Positions 12,901-21,595 of a DNA stretch of 64,000 nucleotides are shown in pieces. This DNA comes from Lineus longissimus (lineage: Eukaryota; Nemertea; Pilidiophora; Heteronemertea; Lineidae). Location of the stretch: contig NC_088311.1 in the NCBI RefSeq assembly GCF_910592395.1, forward strand, positions 20,400,501-20,464,500, read 5' to 3'. Below the pieces are notes generated by a model. The model saw only the letters and a program-made list of their open reading frames with translations. It was not told where the DNA came from and searched no databases. Each line of letters opens with the position of its first letter. The first letter of the stretch is position 1. A program made the position numbers and the translations under genes.

Positions 12901-15900
12901 CAACAAGGTCCTAGCAAATGAGCTGTTTTCGATTGTGCAACTTGACAACAACGAGGCAGAAATCAGGTGTAGAGGTGGCCTTGATGTCGAAAAATATTCA
13001 TCGGTCATATTTGAGGTAGGTGAACAAAAGTATGGGCCACAATGATACCATCACTTTGAAAATAAAACTGACAAAGTGTGCCGACCGCATAGCGTTTATC
13101 AAGTTAATCGTTTTCATCTTAATGAGGTACGCCGTTCGTGATTATACAAGTGGTCCAGAAAATAGAAATGCAGTTATACGCAATGCTTTTATTTCCTACG
13201 AATTTGCTAAAAAAATTGGTATTTATATATAATAATACTTGTATGTCCGTCTACACAACGGAAATGCTGAAAAAAAAGTTTTAAGTACGTATTAACGTAA
13301 TTGGAAATTCTTCAAATTCAATTTCAAATTTCAAATCATATGTATCGTGTGCTAGCTACATCAGGTATTAGAGTGAAGCAATTTGTGTATCGTAAAGGCA
13401 TGGCCGTCAATAGGTCTCGGAGATTAGAGCGCGACTGACAGAATCCTTCGTTCCCAGGAAATTCCATCCCAGGTCGTGAAACTTCTACACCGGTTGATGT
13501 ATGCCTCCTGCGCCCGAAACCGACACTCCTCCACGATCTAGTGCTGCCTTCCGGCGTCCCGAGCCAAGATAACAATGCATAAATCATAGGAGTCTTCCTT
13601 TATTTTAGGTGAATGCTGTCTCACCAGGCCCTAAATCGACCACGGACACGAGCAAGCAAACGGGAACAGCAACAGTGACAGTGTACATTAGGAACGTGAA
13701 CGACTTGCGACCTCAGTGGGTGACCCCTGACTATATCAACCTGGAAATATCAACCACCGCAAAGGTGGACAAACTTATGACAACAGTCAGCTGCACCGAT
13801 GCCGATATCCGTAAGTTCGCCACTTCTGCATCCATTGCCCTCACGGCACATGACAACCATCTGCTAGACCTGATAAAGAGTCCCTGTGATATTAGCCAAT
13901 GAAGAGTCGGCCTCAGTTGTGCTTCTTCAGACTCGCACAGTGACGACATTTTACAAATTTCAGGCGTTTTAAGGTACGACATCAGCGCTTCTATAGTGTC
14001 AAAATTGGTGCTTCTTACTAGCGCCGTCTTCCGAGTTCAAAAATGGCAGGGCCAGCTGGAGGATGGGCAGGGGAGGTAAAGGCCTTCAAGGGCACCAAAA
14101 TATGTTTTTCATGCAGATTTTACGAGTTCCCAATAGTTATTTTCATGCGATCTCGTCGTCCGGCCAAAAAAATCCCTCTCACATGAAACGAGCCTAAGAT
14201 AAACTTGAAGAAAGTGGCGATTGTTAGCAATTTTGGCCACATTTGTTAACACTTGGTGCGTTCTTATCTTAGTCTACAACAACGTCAACTACGACCAGAT
14301 CAGCATATTGTTTGGGGGTAGCGACTACTTTAAGACGGACGTCTACAGCGGGCAGGTCCGATCAAACTATACACCTTATGAAGAGGACGATCGATACTTT
14401 GTGAGGGTGGTTTGCAAGGACACCGACCCGAAGGAGGATTTCTCAGGGTAAGGATAACAAGCGATAACCCTTGAAGTCATAGTGGTTCGAATGAAGGAGG
14501 AAAAGCTTCGTCTTTTACGCCTCCCACTTACCCTTATGTCTTGGCCCTTACTTTTTCCAAATAGAGTAGAATTGAGTAAACGTCTAATAAACAATGAATA
14601 CTTGTGAGTCAGTACCCGTTATGTGCATTTATCACAAAAATGTGTAAGAGAAGAGAACGTAGACCTATTGCATTTTGTCTGGCAACAATTCGATTCCCCA
14701 CATCAGCTCCTTCCACGTTTTACTTCCAGCATTGCCATAGTCCGTATAGACACGTACGTAAACTGGAAGCACGTGAGTAACTGGACCCTATGCAAGCCCA
14801 TGGCGGACTACAATGCCTCAGACCAGGAAGCTTTTCTTGCATCGGTGGCCACTTTATGTCCGCCGTGTATCCCGAAGATACACGATGTCTCAGAAAAGTA
14901 AGTATGATGGCTCAGCGACCCCCGCTCAGCGCCCGTAGTTTCGGTAAAAAGACCTGCCTGTTCACTGCCAGTGATGATTGTAGGCTACATTTTTGTACGT
15001 CAGGTACCTTGGCTTTTTCCCGTCCCCAGTATGCGACCAGGGAAGCACAATGCTTCGAATATGCGTAATGTTTTACACCACCTTTTATGAAGACATAAGG
15101 AATTTTGCACCAATCATATTTATGTATCATATATTCCTCTGTGAAAATGTTATGTCTTGGCCCTATCTTTCCAGAACAAAGGGTTTTAAGATTTTCCGAG
15201 AAAGAAATTCTGTGTGTCAATATGTACAGAGGAATTTTGCAAATAAGTGTCATGAATTCCATTCAAGATTTGATGAAATTATTAAGAAAACTTGTACATG
15301 TACTCTGTCTTTCATACGCGTGAGGGTTGTGAAACGTGCATAATAAGTATTTTGTTTCTAGGGATGGGAAGGCTGTATTCCAGCTGTACTTTATCAAAGA
15401 TAACACGACCTATGCCAAGAATGCGCGGGAATATAACAAAGTGTTCCTCGAGACAGATGACATCTTGAAGAGATACTACGACGAAACGTCGCACGGGCCG
15501 AAGCAATCTGTCAAAGACGACCCAGTGTTCGGGGGCTGCCTCCTAAACATCACCAGGTTCGCCTACGAGCCAAAGGACAACTGGTTTCTGGACACCATTG
15601 GAGGGAACTTCATGCTTGGCTTTTTGATGTCATTAGGGTTCGCCCTACTGGTTACTGCTGTGATTTGCTGTGCCAGGAAGGCAGCACCCGGGAGAGTGAG
15701 GTAAGTATGTGAAGGTCACTTCGAGAGGAAGATCGCTGACGAATGTTGGAGCTGGACGCTCTCAGTAGTTTTTTGATGAAGCCCAGTTGACATCATCTTG
15801 ATGTAACAATATTTCATTTTGACTAAGTTGATTTTTTCTCTGTATTGTCCCTTTCGCTCGTCAGTATTTTAACACTTGCAGAGTACCTGTAACACCTAAA

Positions 15901-18900
15901 GGAAGCCGCCCAGTCGCTCCAAAGAAGGTACCGGACAAACCGGTACAACCGAAACCAACCACTCCAGCCCCGAAGAAGCAAAAGCGACCACCAACACCAG
16001 AGAGCGAGTCAGACGGTAGGTCAAGTTCATTGGTGTGGGAAAGGGGTGTCCACAAAACGAAGATTGAGGATTGAGGATTGAAGAAAATAACAACCACTGA
16101 GTATATAACTAAAAACGAAGATTGAAGGAACTAAAGAATGAAGATATCTGATAAGCAAATGTTTAATCTTCAAATTCTCAATTTCAATCAGCAGATTGTA
16201 CGCGCAAATATTTTTGCCAAGCACCCACACTTGCACCTTGAATTAATACAGGATGTTAGTTAACAGTTGAACACCTCGTTGGAAAATGTCAATTAAATAT
16301 TAATTACAAATTATTTTCAAAAGAGTTAAGCCGATATGGAAAAATCGGCCAATTGTGTTTGCACCCCCATCGTAAAGGAAAATGTAACTGGATTTTTTAT
16401 CTGTCTTCAGGAATTACATTCCAGTGTAATTTCTAAAATAAGGACAATTCAATTTTACTATCCTGCTATTAATCAGCTTCACAAAGCAGGTTGCCACTCT
16501 TGGCATGTACAAATTTGTGACTCAAAATGGCTTTGTTCAGAATTGACACCTCCTTAATACAGGCGTATTGCGTCCTAACGGATTCGATGATTTAGATTTG
16601 CGAGATTGGTTCCAGCAAAATTGAACAAGCTATTTGTCGTATCTGCTGCCGGTTTTTGAAAGCATCTTCTAATTAAAATTTAATAAACAGTTCTCAACGT
16701 CCAACTGTTAATCAACAGCCTGAATAAAATGAAGATTTTACGATCTATAAAACGAAGAAACCTGCAAAATTATTTGAGGAAGTCCGGTATAAATTTAGAA
16801 ATTTTGGCAAAGTGTAGCCAACAAATTGTTGGTTTTTACTAATTTCGGTTAGGGTCATTTTCATGCTGAAGGTCAGTTTTGTGGTCATACGAATGTTAAA
16901 GCAAATTTATGTCTGGTCAAATACAAGTATTGATATCTTCATTTTATAGATCTTTTTAACTTCAATCGTCGTTTTGTAGCCTTCTCTTTTTTGGTTTTCC
17001 TCATTTGAAATATTCTTCAATCTTGAATCTTCGTTTTATAGACAATCTGAGGGGAAGAGCGGTGTTGGTGCCCCCTGTTGATCCCTTTGATCCAGCCAAG
17101 ATACAGAAAGCCAGAGAACAACTCGTGTCTTCAATCATAAAGAGGGACCTCGATGACCTTGAGAAATCCATCAACACTGTTCATAACAAAGGATTTGCGC
17201 ACCATCTCGCACCAGAGCTGATCGAAGCAGATAAGGTTGTTGTACAGCTGAAGAGGTTGAGACAGATCAGGGGAAGAATATTGGACTTGAAGCAATCAAC
17301 AGTTGCTGAAATTAGAAGCTACCAGAAGCCACCAGTGCCTGTTCATACCGTCATGACCGCGACCTTCTTGTTACTTGGACACAAGGAGGCAGAGACGAAA
17401 GTCTGGAAGACTGTCCAGGCTCTTGTTGGCAAGACTGGTAAAGAGAGCTTAAAGAGGCGTTGTATAGAACTGGATGCTGCCAAAATGGACCCCAATGCTG
17501 CGAAAAGGGCGAAGTCTCTGTATGGCCAGTTGGACCTGGAAGAGGTCAAACTTATATCTGCTGGAGCTGCAACTTTCCATCTCTGGGGAGAAACTATGAT
17601 TGAAGAACAAGAAGCCATTGCAAAGTCTAAGAAGTAACGATTTGTGGAAATAAAGTAAACAGTTTATTAAGACCGCAGTATATAGCAATGCCAACTGCCT
17701 GTATTACTAATACTGTAGCCTGACGAAATGTAACTAACCATTGTATGCCTTATTATGTTTCTTACTTCAGGAATAATACTTACATTTAAGGGAGTTAGTT
17801 TAGAAACTTTCTGTTTCTGCAACATCTTGCACAATGATCACATACACCGTCCCTTGAGAATGAAAATATCAAAAGTGACATTCAGCATTCTTTTCAAGAC
17901 CCATCACAGTTTTTCCATTGGAACTCCCGATTGCTCAGAACTAGGCAACATGTGATTGGATACATGATGAAAAATATGACATTATATACACTCGGGAAAA
18001 ATTGGTAAAAATATGCACCTGGTATATCACTTGAATCAAGGACTTGCTTGTATGTATAGCCCGGTTGTAGCTTTGCTGACCCATGCACCATATGCTAGCG
18101 TACTATTAGATACTCTACTGCACGTCTCGGCTCTTAAAGTCTATTCATAAGTGATTTGTCCACATCGTTTGGGGCTCTGGAGTGTGAACTACTGGTCGGA
18201 TTTTTTTTAAAGTTTGGTTTTTGATCTGATTTGTGACCAAAGAGAAGTGTTTTATTTCCGTAACCAATGAAGTCTTGGATTTGAATGAAATGTCGATCGT
18301 TTTTAATACTTCGCTGACAATCCTAAACACTAAAATCATCTTTGGAAGCAGATCACAGATCAATAAATACAAACTTCAAAGGAATTCAAACGGTAGTTGG
18401 GGCGCCAGAGCCTGAAACGATGCGGACAGAACATTTATAAATGGATCGTCTTTGTGTACAGTAGGCCTACCCTATGGGTGTATGCAGCCTGCACTAATGT
18501 AAACATACAATGTACATATTGCAAGATGCAAACACTGTATGCTCATCACTTCTGTGAATTATTTCAAAGTCGGCCGTTGGATAGTATAAAACGTACATAG
18601 TAACTGAAATCTCGGAGTAACTGTGCGCCGGGCATATAACTGTTCGAGGTCGCCTCAAGAAACTGGGTGTCAAAATCTCTCTGGCAGTGGGGCCGCGTAC
18701 GTGTGACAACCCATCGAGCCCTGTCTACACGGGTCAACATTTTCCTTTCAACAAGGTTCAACAAGGAGTTGACGCTTGTTGATATGTGAAAGTGTTGACC
18801 AGTGTGGACTGCGAGATCCACAACCGACCAACAGCCTTCAACTTGTTGAAACTTGTTGACCAAAGTATGTGCATGTTGAGTTGAGCTTGTTGAATGAGGT

Positions 18901-19502
18901 ATAAACCAATCAGAATGCAGGATCGTCCCATGTGATTTACCTGGAATCATGTGATTGAACAAAACGGTAGCCATCACTCATGCGACCTTTCAGTGGGGAA
19001 AATGAAGATGTTGAAAAGTCAATTCAGTTGTAGGATGCCTATTCATGTTATTATGATACCACTTCCAAACATTCAGTATAAGGACAGGGGGAATTAGCCG
19101 TGGAAAATAAGCTTTAAAAATTTCGAAGGAAGTTTTTGAAGCTTAGCTTGTCTACTGCTCTCAATTCTTTTTTGCTGTTGTCTTTTTAGGACCCATGACC
19201 GCACCCACAACTTTCTTTTCTTTTCTTTGTTCCTCTGCTTACGCCGTGAAGCAATAATTGCGAGTATTGGTGCAGAAGCACCAAGAACACACGAACGGCG
19301 GACTCTTTTGATTCACGTCTCATCATCATCATCATCATCATAATCATCATCATCAACATCGTTAAAGCATCATAATCCGTTTGCCTTGTGAAAATAATTA
19401 ATAAATTGTTGGCATCTGCTACTTTCAGAAGAATCGGACACGGAGCCTTCCCGTGAACCGACGCCCAAACCGATACGAAAGAAATTTGACAAGTTCGTTT
19501 AA
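596..19502 (+). CDS. Cadherin-repeat transmembrane protein, 5' end missing
   Basis: Large cell-surface protein, presumably for adhesion or recognition; no ortholog recognised. Exons: 596-1057, 2185-2643, 3454-3912, 5455-5649, 6590-6988, 7621-7698, 8270-8620, 9394-9620, 10087-10195, 10717-10913, 11760-11943, 12648-13015, 13609-13810, 14273-14447, 14730-14897, 15362-15700, 15882-16015, then either 17042-17637 or 19429-19502. All junctions are AG/GT and phases match throughout, giving 1699 residues from the first visible exon with the long tail. Order of domains: three CARDB-like modules, about seven cadherin-like repeats, a membrane-proximal region, one membrane helix and a basic proline-rich tail. 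The first visible exon starts in phase 1, so earlier exons including the signal peptide lie left of the window. The 78-nt exon 7621-7698 is the least certain. The repeats are unusually cysteine-rich for cadherins. Confidence 0.85.
1226..1341. repeat. Hairpin-forming inverted repeat (39-bp perfect arms)
   Basis: Arms 1226-1264 and 1303-1341 are exact reverse complements, beginning cgcgttcatgtagccaaagt. The inner 15 bases each side are near-complementary. Probably a small foldback transposon remnant in an intron of the cadherin gene. The core word aaagtctttcaaata recurs near 28030 with a short inverted partner. Confidence 0.85.
1859..2025. mobile_element. TIR element copy 1 (cag-t-gaacctctctatt family)
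   Basis: Starts TA-cagtggacacctctctatt and ends gcgaggttctactg-TA. The ends are inverted repeats with a TA flank on both sides, as for Tc1/mariner-derived non-autonomous elements. Other copies in the window are at 32164-32325, 43466-43620 and 43774-43913. Confidence 0.7.
3160..3382. mobile_element. Non-autonomous TIR element flanked by TTAA
   Basis: Ends read TTAA-aggg...ctataagcaggagc at left and gctgctgcctatagagtccct-TTAA at right. They are imperfect inverted repeats with a TTAA target duplication, as produced by piggyBac-type transposases. The body is about 215 bp and non-coding. A poly-G expansion interrupts the left terminus. Related partial copies lie at 54349, 54950, 55485 and 63446. 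Confidence 0.7.
5455..14447 (+). CDS. About seven cadherin-type extracellular repeats
   Basis: Spliced exons carry clear cadherin signatures. The 5649/6590 junction creates FSLDQATGEVKVAQALDFEK, the classic end of a cadherin repeat. Linker motifs follow: ININEKP (exon 6590-6988), PVDDPPAW (8270-8620), EDVNEAPT (9394-9620), AFNRAPTF (10717-10913), LDDNTPVF (12648-13015) and RNVNDLRPQW (13609-13810). DxD-type calcium motifs such as TATDRD and KDQDG are present. Repeat boundaries do not coincide with exon boundaries, unlike the upstream modules. Several repeats have extra cysteines (for example CQCNP, KCCDDG, ISCSDNG), suggesting additional disulfides. Some calcium ligands look degenerate in the fourth and seventh repeats. 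Confidence 0.8.
5879..5902. repeat. Poly-C tract
   Basis: Uninterrupted run of C in an intron. Similar G/C homopolymers occur at about 19951-19968 (G), 23937-23951 (C) and 50090-50106 (C). Confidence 0.9.
9671..9745 (+). repeat. 5S rRNA-like fragment (5S-derived SINE head?)
   Basis: The segment ccagatctagatgttaagca, followed by acgttgggcgcgg and ttggatgggtgacc, matches the internal promoter half of 5S rRNA. In order it corresponds to GATCTCGGAAGCTAAGCAGGG...TTGGATGGGAGACC. Only the 3' two thirds are present and several stem positions differ, so it is not a functional 5S gene. It lies 50 bp downstream of a cadherin exon. Confidence 0.6.
12240..12408. mobile_element. Short TIR element (MITE) in cadherin intron
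   Basis: Left end gccactttcctcaagcagca and right end tgctt-gaggaaagtggc are inverted repeats. They extend imperfectly for about 33 bp to include gggacttc/gaagtcc. Total length is about 169 bp with no coding content. Confidence 0.7.
13110..13340. repeat. Dispersed repeat, second copy of the 125-335 element
   Basis: Intronic copy of the repeat at the window's left edge. The order of shared words (ggtcc-aaaatagaaatgcag, tccgtctacacaacg, attggaaattc) is conserved. A similar beginning (gtacgccgttcgt) occurs near 61066. Confidence 0.45.
15362..16015 (+). CDS. Membrane-proximal exon, transmembrane helix and basic cytoplasmic tail
   Basis: Exon 15362-15700 ends with one hydrophobic helix (MLGFLMSLGFALLVTAVI) followed by a Cys/Arg/Lys stop-transfer patch (CCARKAAPGRVR), giving an extracellular N-terminus and cytoplasmic C-terminus. 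Exon 15882-16015 encodes a Pro/Lys-rich linker (PKKVPDKPVQPKP, KKQKRPPTPESESD) ending in phase 1 at a gtaggt donor. This donor can join, in frame, either of two downstream terminal exons. No catenin-binding motif of classical cadherins is visible, so linkage to the cytoskeleton would have to be by another route. Confidence 0.8.
16016..17041 (+). other. Intron with foldback repeat arms abutting the dynein-like exon
   Basis: AT-rich intron. A short repeat (aaaacgaagattgaggattg, 16054 on) recurs at 16111 and, inverted, at 17013-17037 (ttcttcaatcttgaatcttc). The inverted copy ends three bases before the AG that starts the exon at 17042. The acceptor polypyrimidine tract is therefore supplied by the right arm of this foldback-like element. 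No ORF of note inside. Confidence 0.55.
17042..17637 (+). CDS. Alternative terminal exon: dynein-stalk/microtubule-binding-like domain
   Basis: Single 596-nt exon joined in phase 1 from 16015 (GAC codon across the junction), ending in TAA with an AATAAA signal at 17649-17654. It encodes about 198 residues, largely alpha-helical. First is a pattern of paired helices (KAREQLVSSIIKRDLDDLEK, LRQIRGRILDLKQ). Then comes AEIRSYQKPP-VPVHTVM-TATFLLLG, a W-x(n)-LLG-like segment with ALVGKTGKESLKRR, and ISAGAATFHLW. This order and spacing match the proximal stalk coiled coil and microtubule-binding domain of dynein heavy chains (EI+S..PP..V..VM.A...L.G, then VS.AA..L..W). Similarity was judged by eye. 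The domain is intronless here although dynein genes are intron-rich, which would fit a captured retrocopy. Confidence 0.7.
17638..19428 (+). other. Intron or 3' region between the two alternative tail exons
   Basis: Contains the polyadenylation signal of the long-tail form (17649-17654), then AT-rich sequence. An imperfect inverted segment rich in gttcaacaagg/cttgttgaa words lies at about 18720-18870, and a (CAT)n microsatellite at 19319-19360. No coding exon was recognised. Confidence 0.5.
19429..19502 (+). CDS. Alternative terminal exon: short acidic/basic tail
   Basis: After a good acceptor (ctgctactttcag) the sequence continues in phase 1 from donor 16015 to encode EESDTEPSREPTPKPIRKKF plus DKFV and a TAA. 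The composition (SDTEPS, PTPKP, RKK) continues the preceding exon's ESESD/PTP style perfectly, so this is probably the ancestral tail, with the 17042-17637 exon as an insertion into the last intron. No canonical AATAAA is evident close downstream. Confidence 0.65.
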
Positions 19503-20039
19503 ATCCCGGTTAAGAATCCCGTCTCTGTTCGACACCAAGATTGGAACATGCCAACGATATCCAACTTAAAAGATCGAGAAATGGTTCTTGGAATAGCTGA
19601 ACATCGGCTGGAATCCGATTGTGAACGAGACATTGCACTGACGAAGTCAATGCATAATATGCATTGGTCAATGTAAAGGACAGCGTCTCAGATTATCATG
19701 TGGTTTAAGTCTCGGCCTAAAGAGGGACTGGATTCTAAATGAAAACCACACATAACCTAAATAACCCAAGACCCTCTTCTGTACATATATGTTTTTGGGG
19801 AAAAGGGTTCAGAAAATATTGCTATTCGTGTATATCAAAAGCTACTTTTATAAGTTATTTCAATCCATGCTACCATACATGATAATAGTATTTCTGCACT
19901 GTAGTAAGTTAGACATAGTTATTTATTTGTGAAATTATTGTTTTTTGGTCGGGGGGGGGGGGGGGGGGAAAAAAACATCATTTCCAATTTCGCAGTAGAT
20001 GTATTTATGATGTGTTTACCGAATCTTGCTGGTTGAATG

Positions 20040-20235
20040 AGACATTTGCCCCCTTTCACTGACTCGTAGTCGTGAAAAGTGGCAATTGCCTCCATTAAAA
20101 CCGTGGCCAGGAAAAGGGGTATTTGGCTCCATTCACGGTGTTTGCTCCATGCTGAATCGTGGTCGGGAAAAGAGGCATTTGCCCCCTTTTACTGAATTAT
20201 GGCCGGGGAAAGAGGCATCTGCTCATTCCCCTCTT
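20040..20235. repeat. Degenerate tandem repeat, unit about 60 bp
   Basis: Three to four copies of a unit containing gaggcatttgcccccttt...actga-tcgtggtcgggaaaa. Clearly tandem but diverged. Confidence 0.7.
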
Positions 20236-20423
20236 GCTATGGTAGCCGCATCTGATGATGTATGCGTTGGATGTGGGGAACTCCTCGTCTGAAGGATCTA
20301 AGATAATAATACTTTATTCATGTCTTTGATGTTTGCACGGTGCCTTTATTCTGCAGCACCAGCTCAAATTGTGTTCAATTCGATTACATGTATATAGTCT
20401 AGATCTACAGAAATATACTTGCA

Positions 20424-20515
20424 GCAATACCAGGGTCTTGCTTCTTTCTGCTTTATTTTATGCATGGGAAGACATTTTCCGATGAAATAACGAAGAAAGA
20501 ATCAAGACCCTGGTA
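20424..20515. repeat. Small inverted-repeat element
   Basis: Left arm aataccagggtcttgcttct and right arm aagaatcaagaccctggtat are inverted repeats around a roughly 50-bp core. Consistent with a very short MITE. Confidence 0.65.
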
Positions 20516-20614
20516 TCATTTTTTTACTCCAACCTGGGTTGAAACTGGCTCAAGCTTTGTTCAGGTAACCCTATTAATCCTCGTAAGACTCGCACATTTC
20601 CCCAGTAGAAATTA

Positions 20615-20905
20615 ATGACACTTGGATACCACAGTATGTATGAGAAAGCGAATATGCCTCTCTACACGAACAAAATGTTTATCAATGTTGCAATTGATGG
20701 ATTGGCCGAGATGCTTGAAAATGCTCGAATTTACAACGAACGTGTGTCTATACCCGATGGAGTGGCAATATCATTGGCAAAGTACTTAATGTGTACTAAG
20801 TATCTCCAGCAACACATTCCAAATCCTATTGTTTTCCTAGGAGTTGTGTTAAAAAAACTTCGTATGATGTCCGAAAACATCTGTTTAAGCGGGATGGTGA
20901 TTTAA
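20615..20905 (+). CDS. Hypothetical ORF, 96 codons
   Basis: ATG-to-TAA frame with balanced composition (contains AIDGLAEMLENARIYNERVS and PDGVAISLAKYLM), preceded by an acceptor-like cccagtag. I recognise no family. It could be a terminal exon, a relic or chance. Confidence 0.2.
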   Translation: MTLGYHSMYEKANMPLYTNKMFINVAIDGLAEMLENARIYNERVSIPDGVAISLAKYLMCTKYLQQHIPNPIVFLGVVLKKLRMMSENICLSGMVI

Positions 20906-21595
20906 TTTGCTCTTCAAATTCTTAAATTTCTGTTACCTTTTTACTCTCTGCTCCCTATACATGTATAGACCAGCAGTCTGCGACCCTCTTGTGGTTATCA
21001 TGGTCATTTAACAACCATTCCAATTGATTACATTCTACAAATATCTGCAATTGTAAGATTTGCATTTTGGGAGGGGATTTGATGACTTTCTTAACTTTTA
21101 AAAACCTTGGTTTTTTTACATGATATCTGTGTCTGTTATTTGTTGATGTATATTTGTATATTTGGAAATTATGTAATAAATTGTATGACATTGTATTATT
21201 TTCATGGATTTTTCTTTTAGGTCTCTCGACACTGAAAAAACGTTGAAAGAATGTTGATATAATGTTTCACCCAATGGAATCGCATGGTTCTGCCTTTTCC
21301 ATGCATGTTCCCTTCTTTTCAATCATCGAGCAGATCGAAAGTGGAGCATTTGTGACTCAGATTGTATGCAGCACAGTCCAGGATCGATAAGACCATGACG
21401 ATCCCTAAATCCACCTTTTGCTGAAGACCTTTGCCTGAACGTCACGTTTTCAAAAACAACAGATCCGCAGTCGGAACCATTGTTATTGGTGACTAATAGC
21501 TGCGAGAGTGACTACTTTTGAAACATATTCAATAATCACATCATCATTCCACAAGTTTAGAATATTCAAATATATTCTGTGCTTGTACTGCCTTC

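Larger units (their letters stand above)
19503..21595. other. Intergenic region between the two left-hand genes (convergent 3' ends)
   Basis: Holds a poly-G tract at about 19951-19968, a degenerate tandem repeat at 20040-20235, a small inverted-repeat element at 20424-20515 and an unconvincing 96-codon ORF at 20615-20905. The remainder is AT-rich without recognisable features. Genes on both sides end here. Confidence 0.6.

Noticed and set aside
14912-15343. Overlapping ORFs of 116 codons on both strands
   Set aside because: They lie mostly in the intron 14898-15361 of the cadherin gene, with no family motif and no matching splice phase.
17042-17637. The dynein-like exon as an independent gene starting at ATG 17005
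   Set aside because: The ATG lies within the repeat arm. The frame joins in phase to the cadherin tail at a proper AG, so a terminal exon is the simpler reading, though an independent retrogene is not fully excluded.
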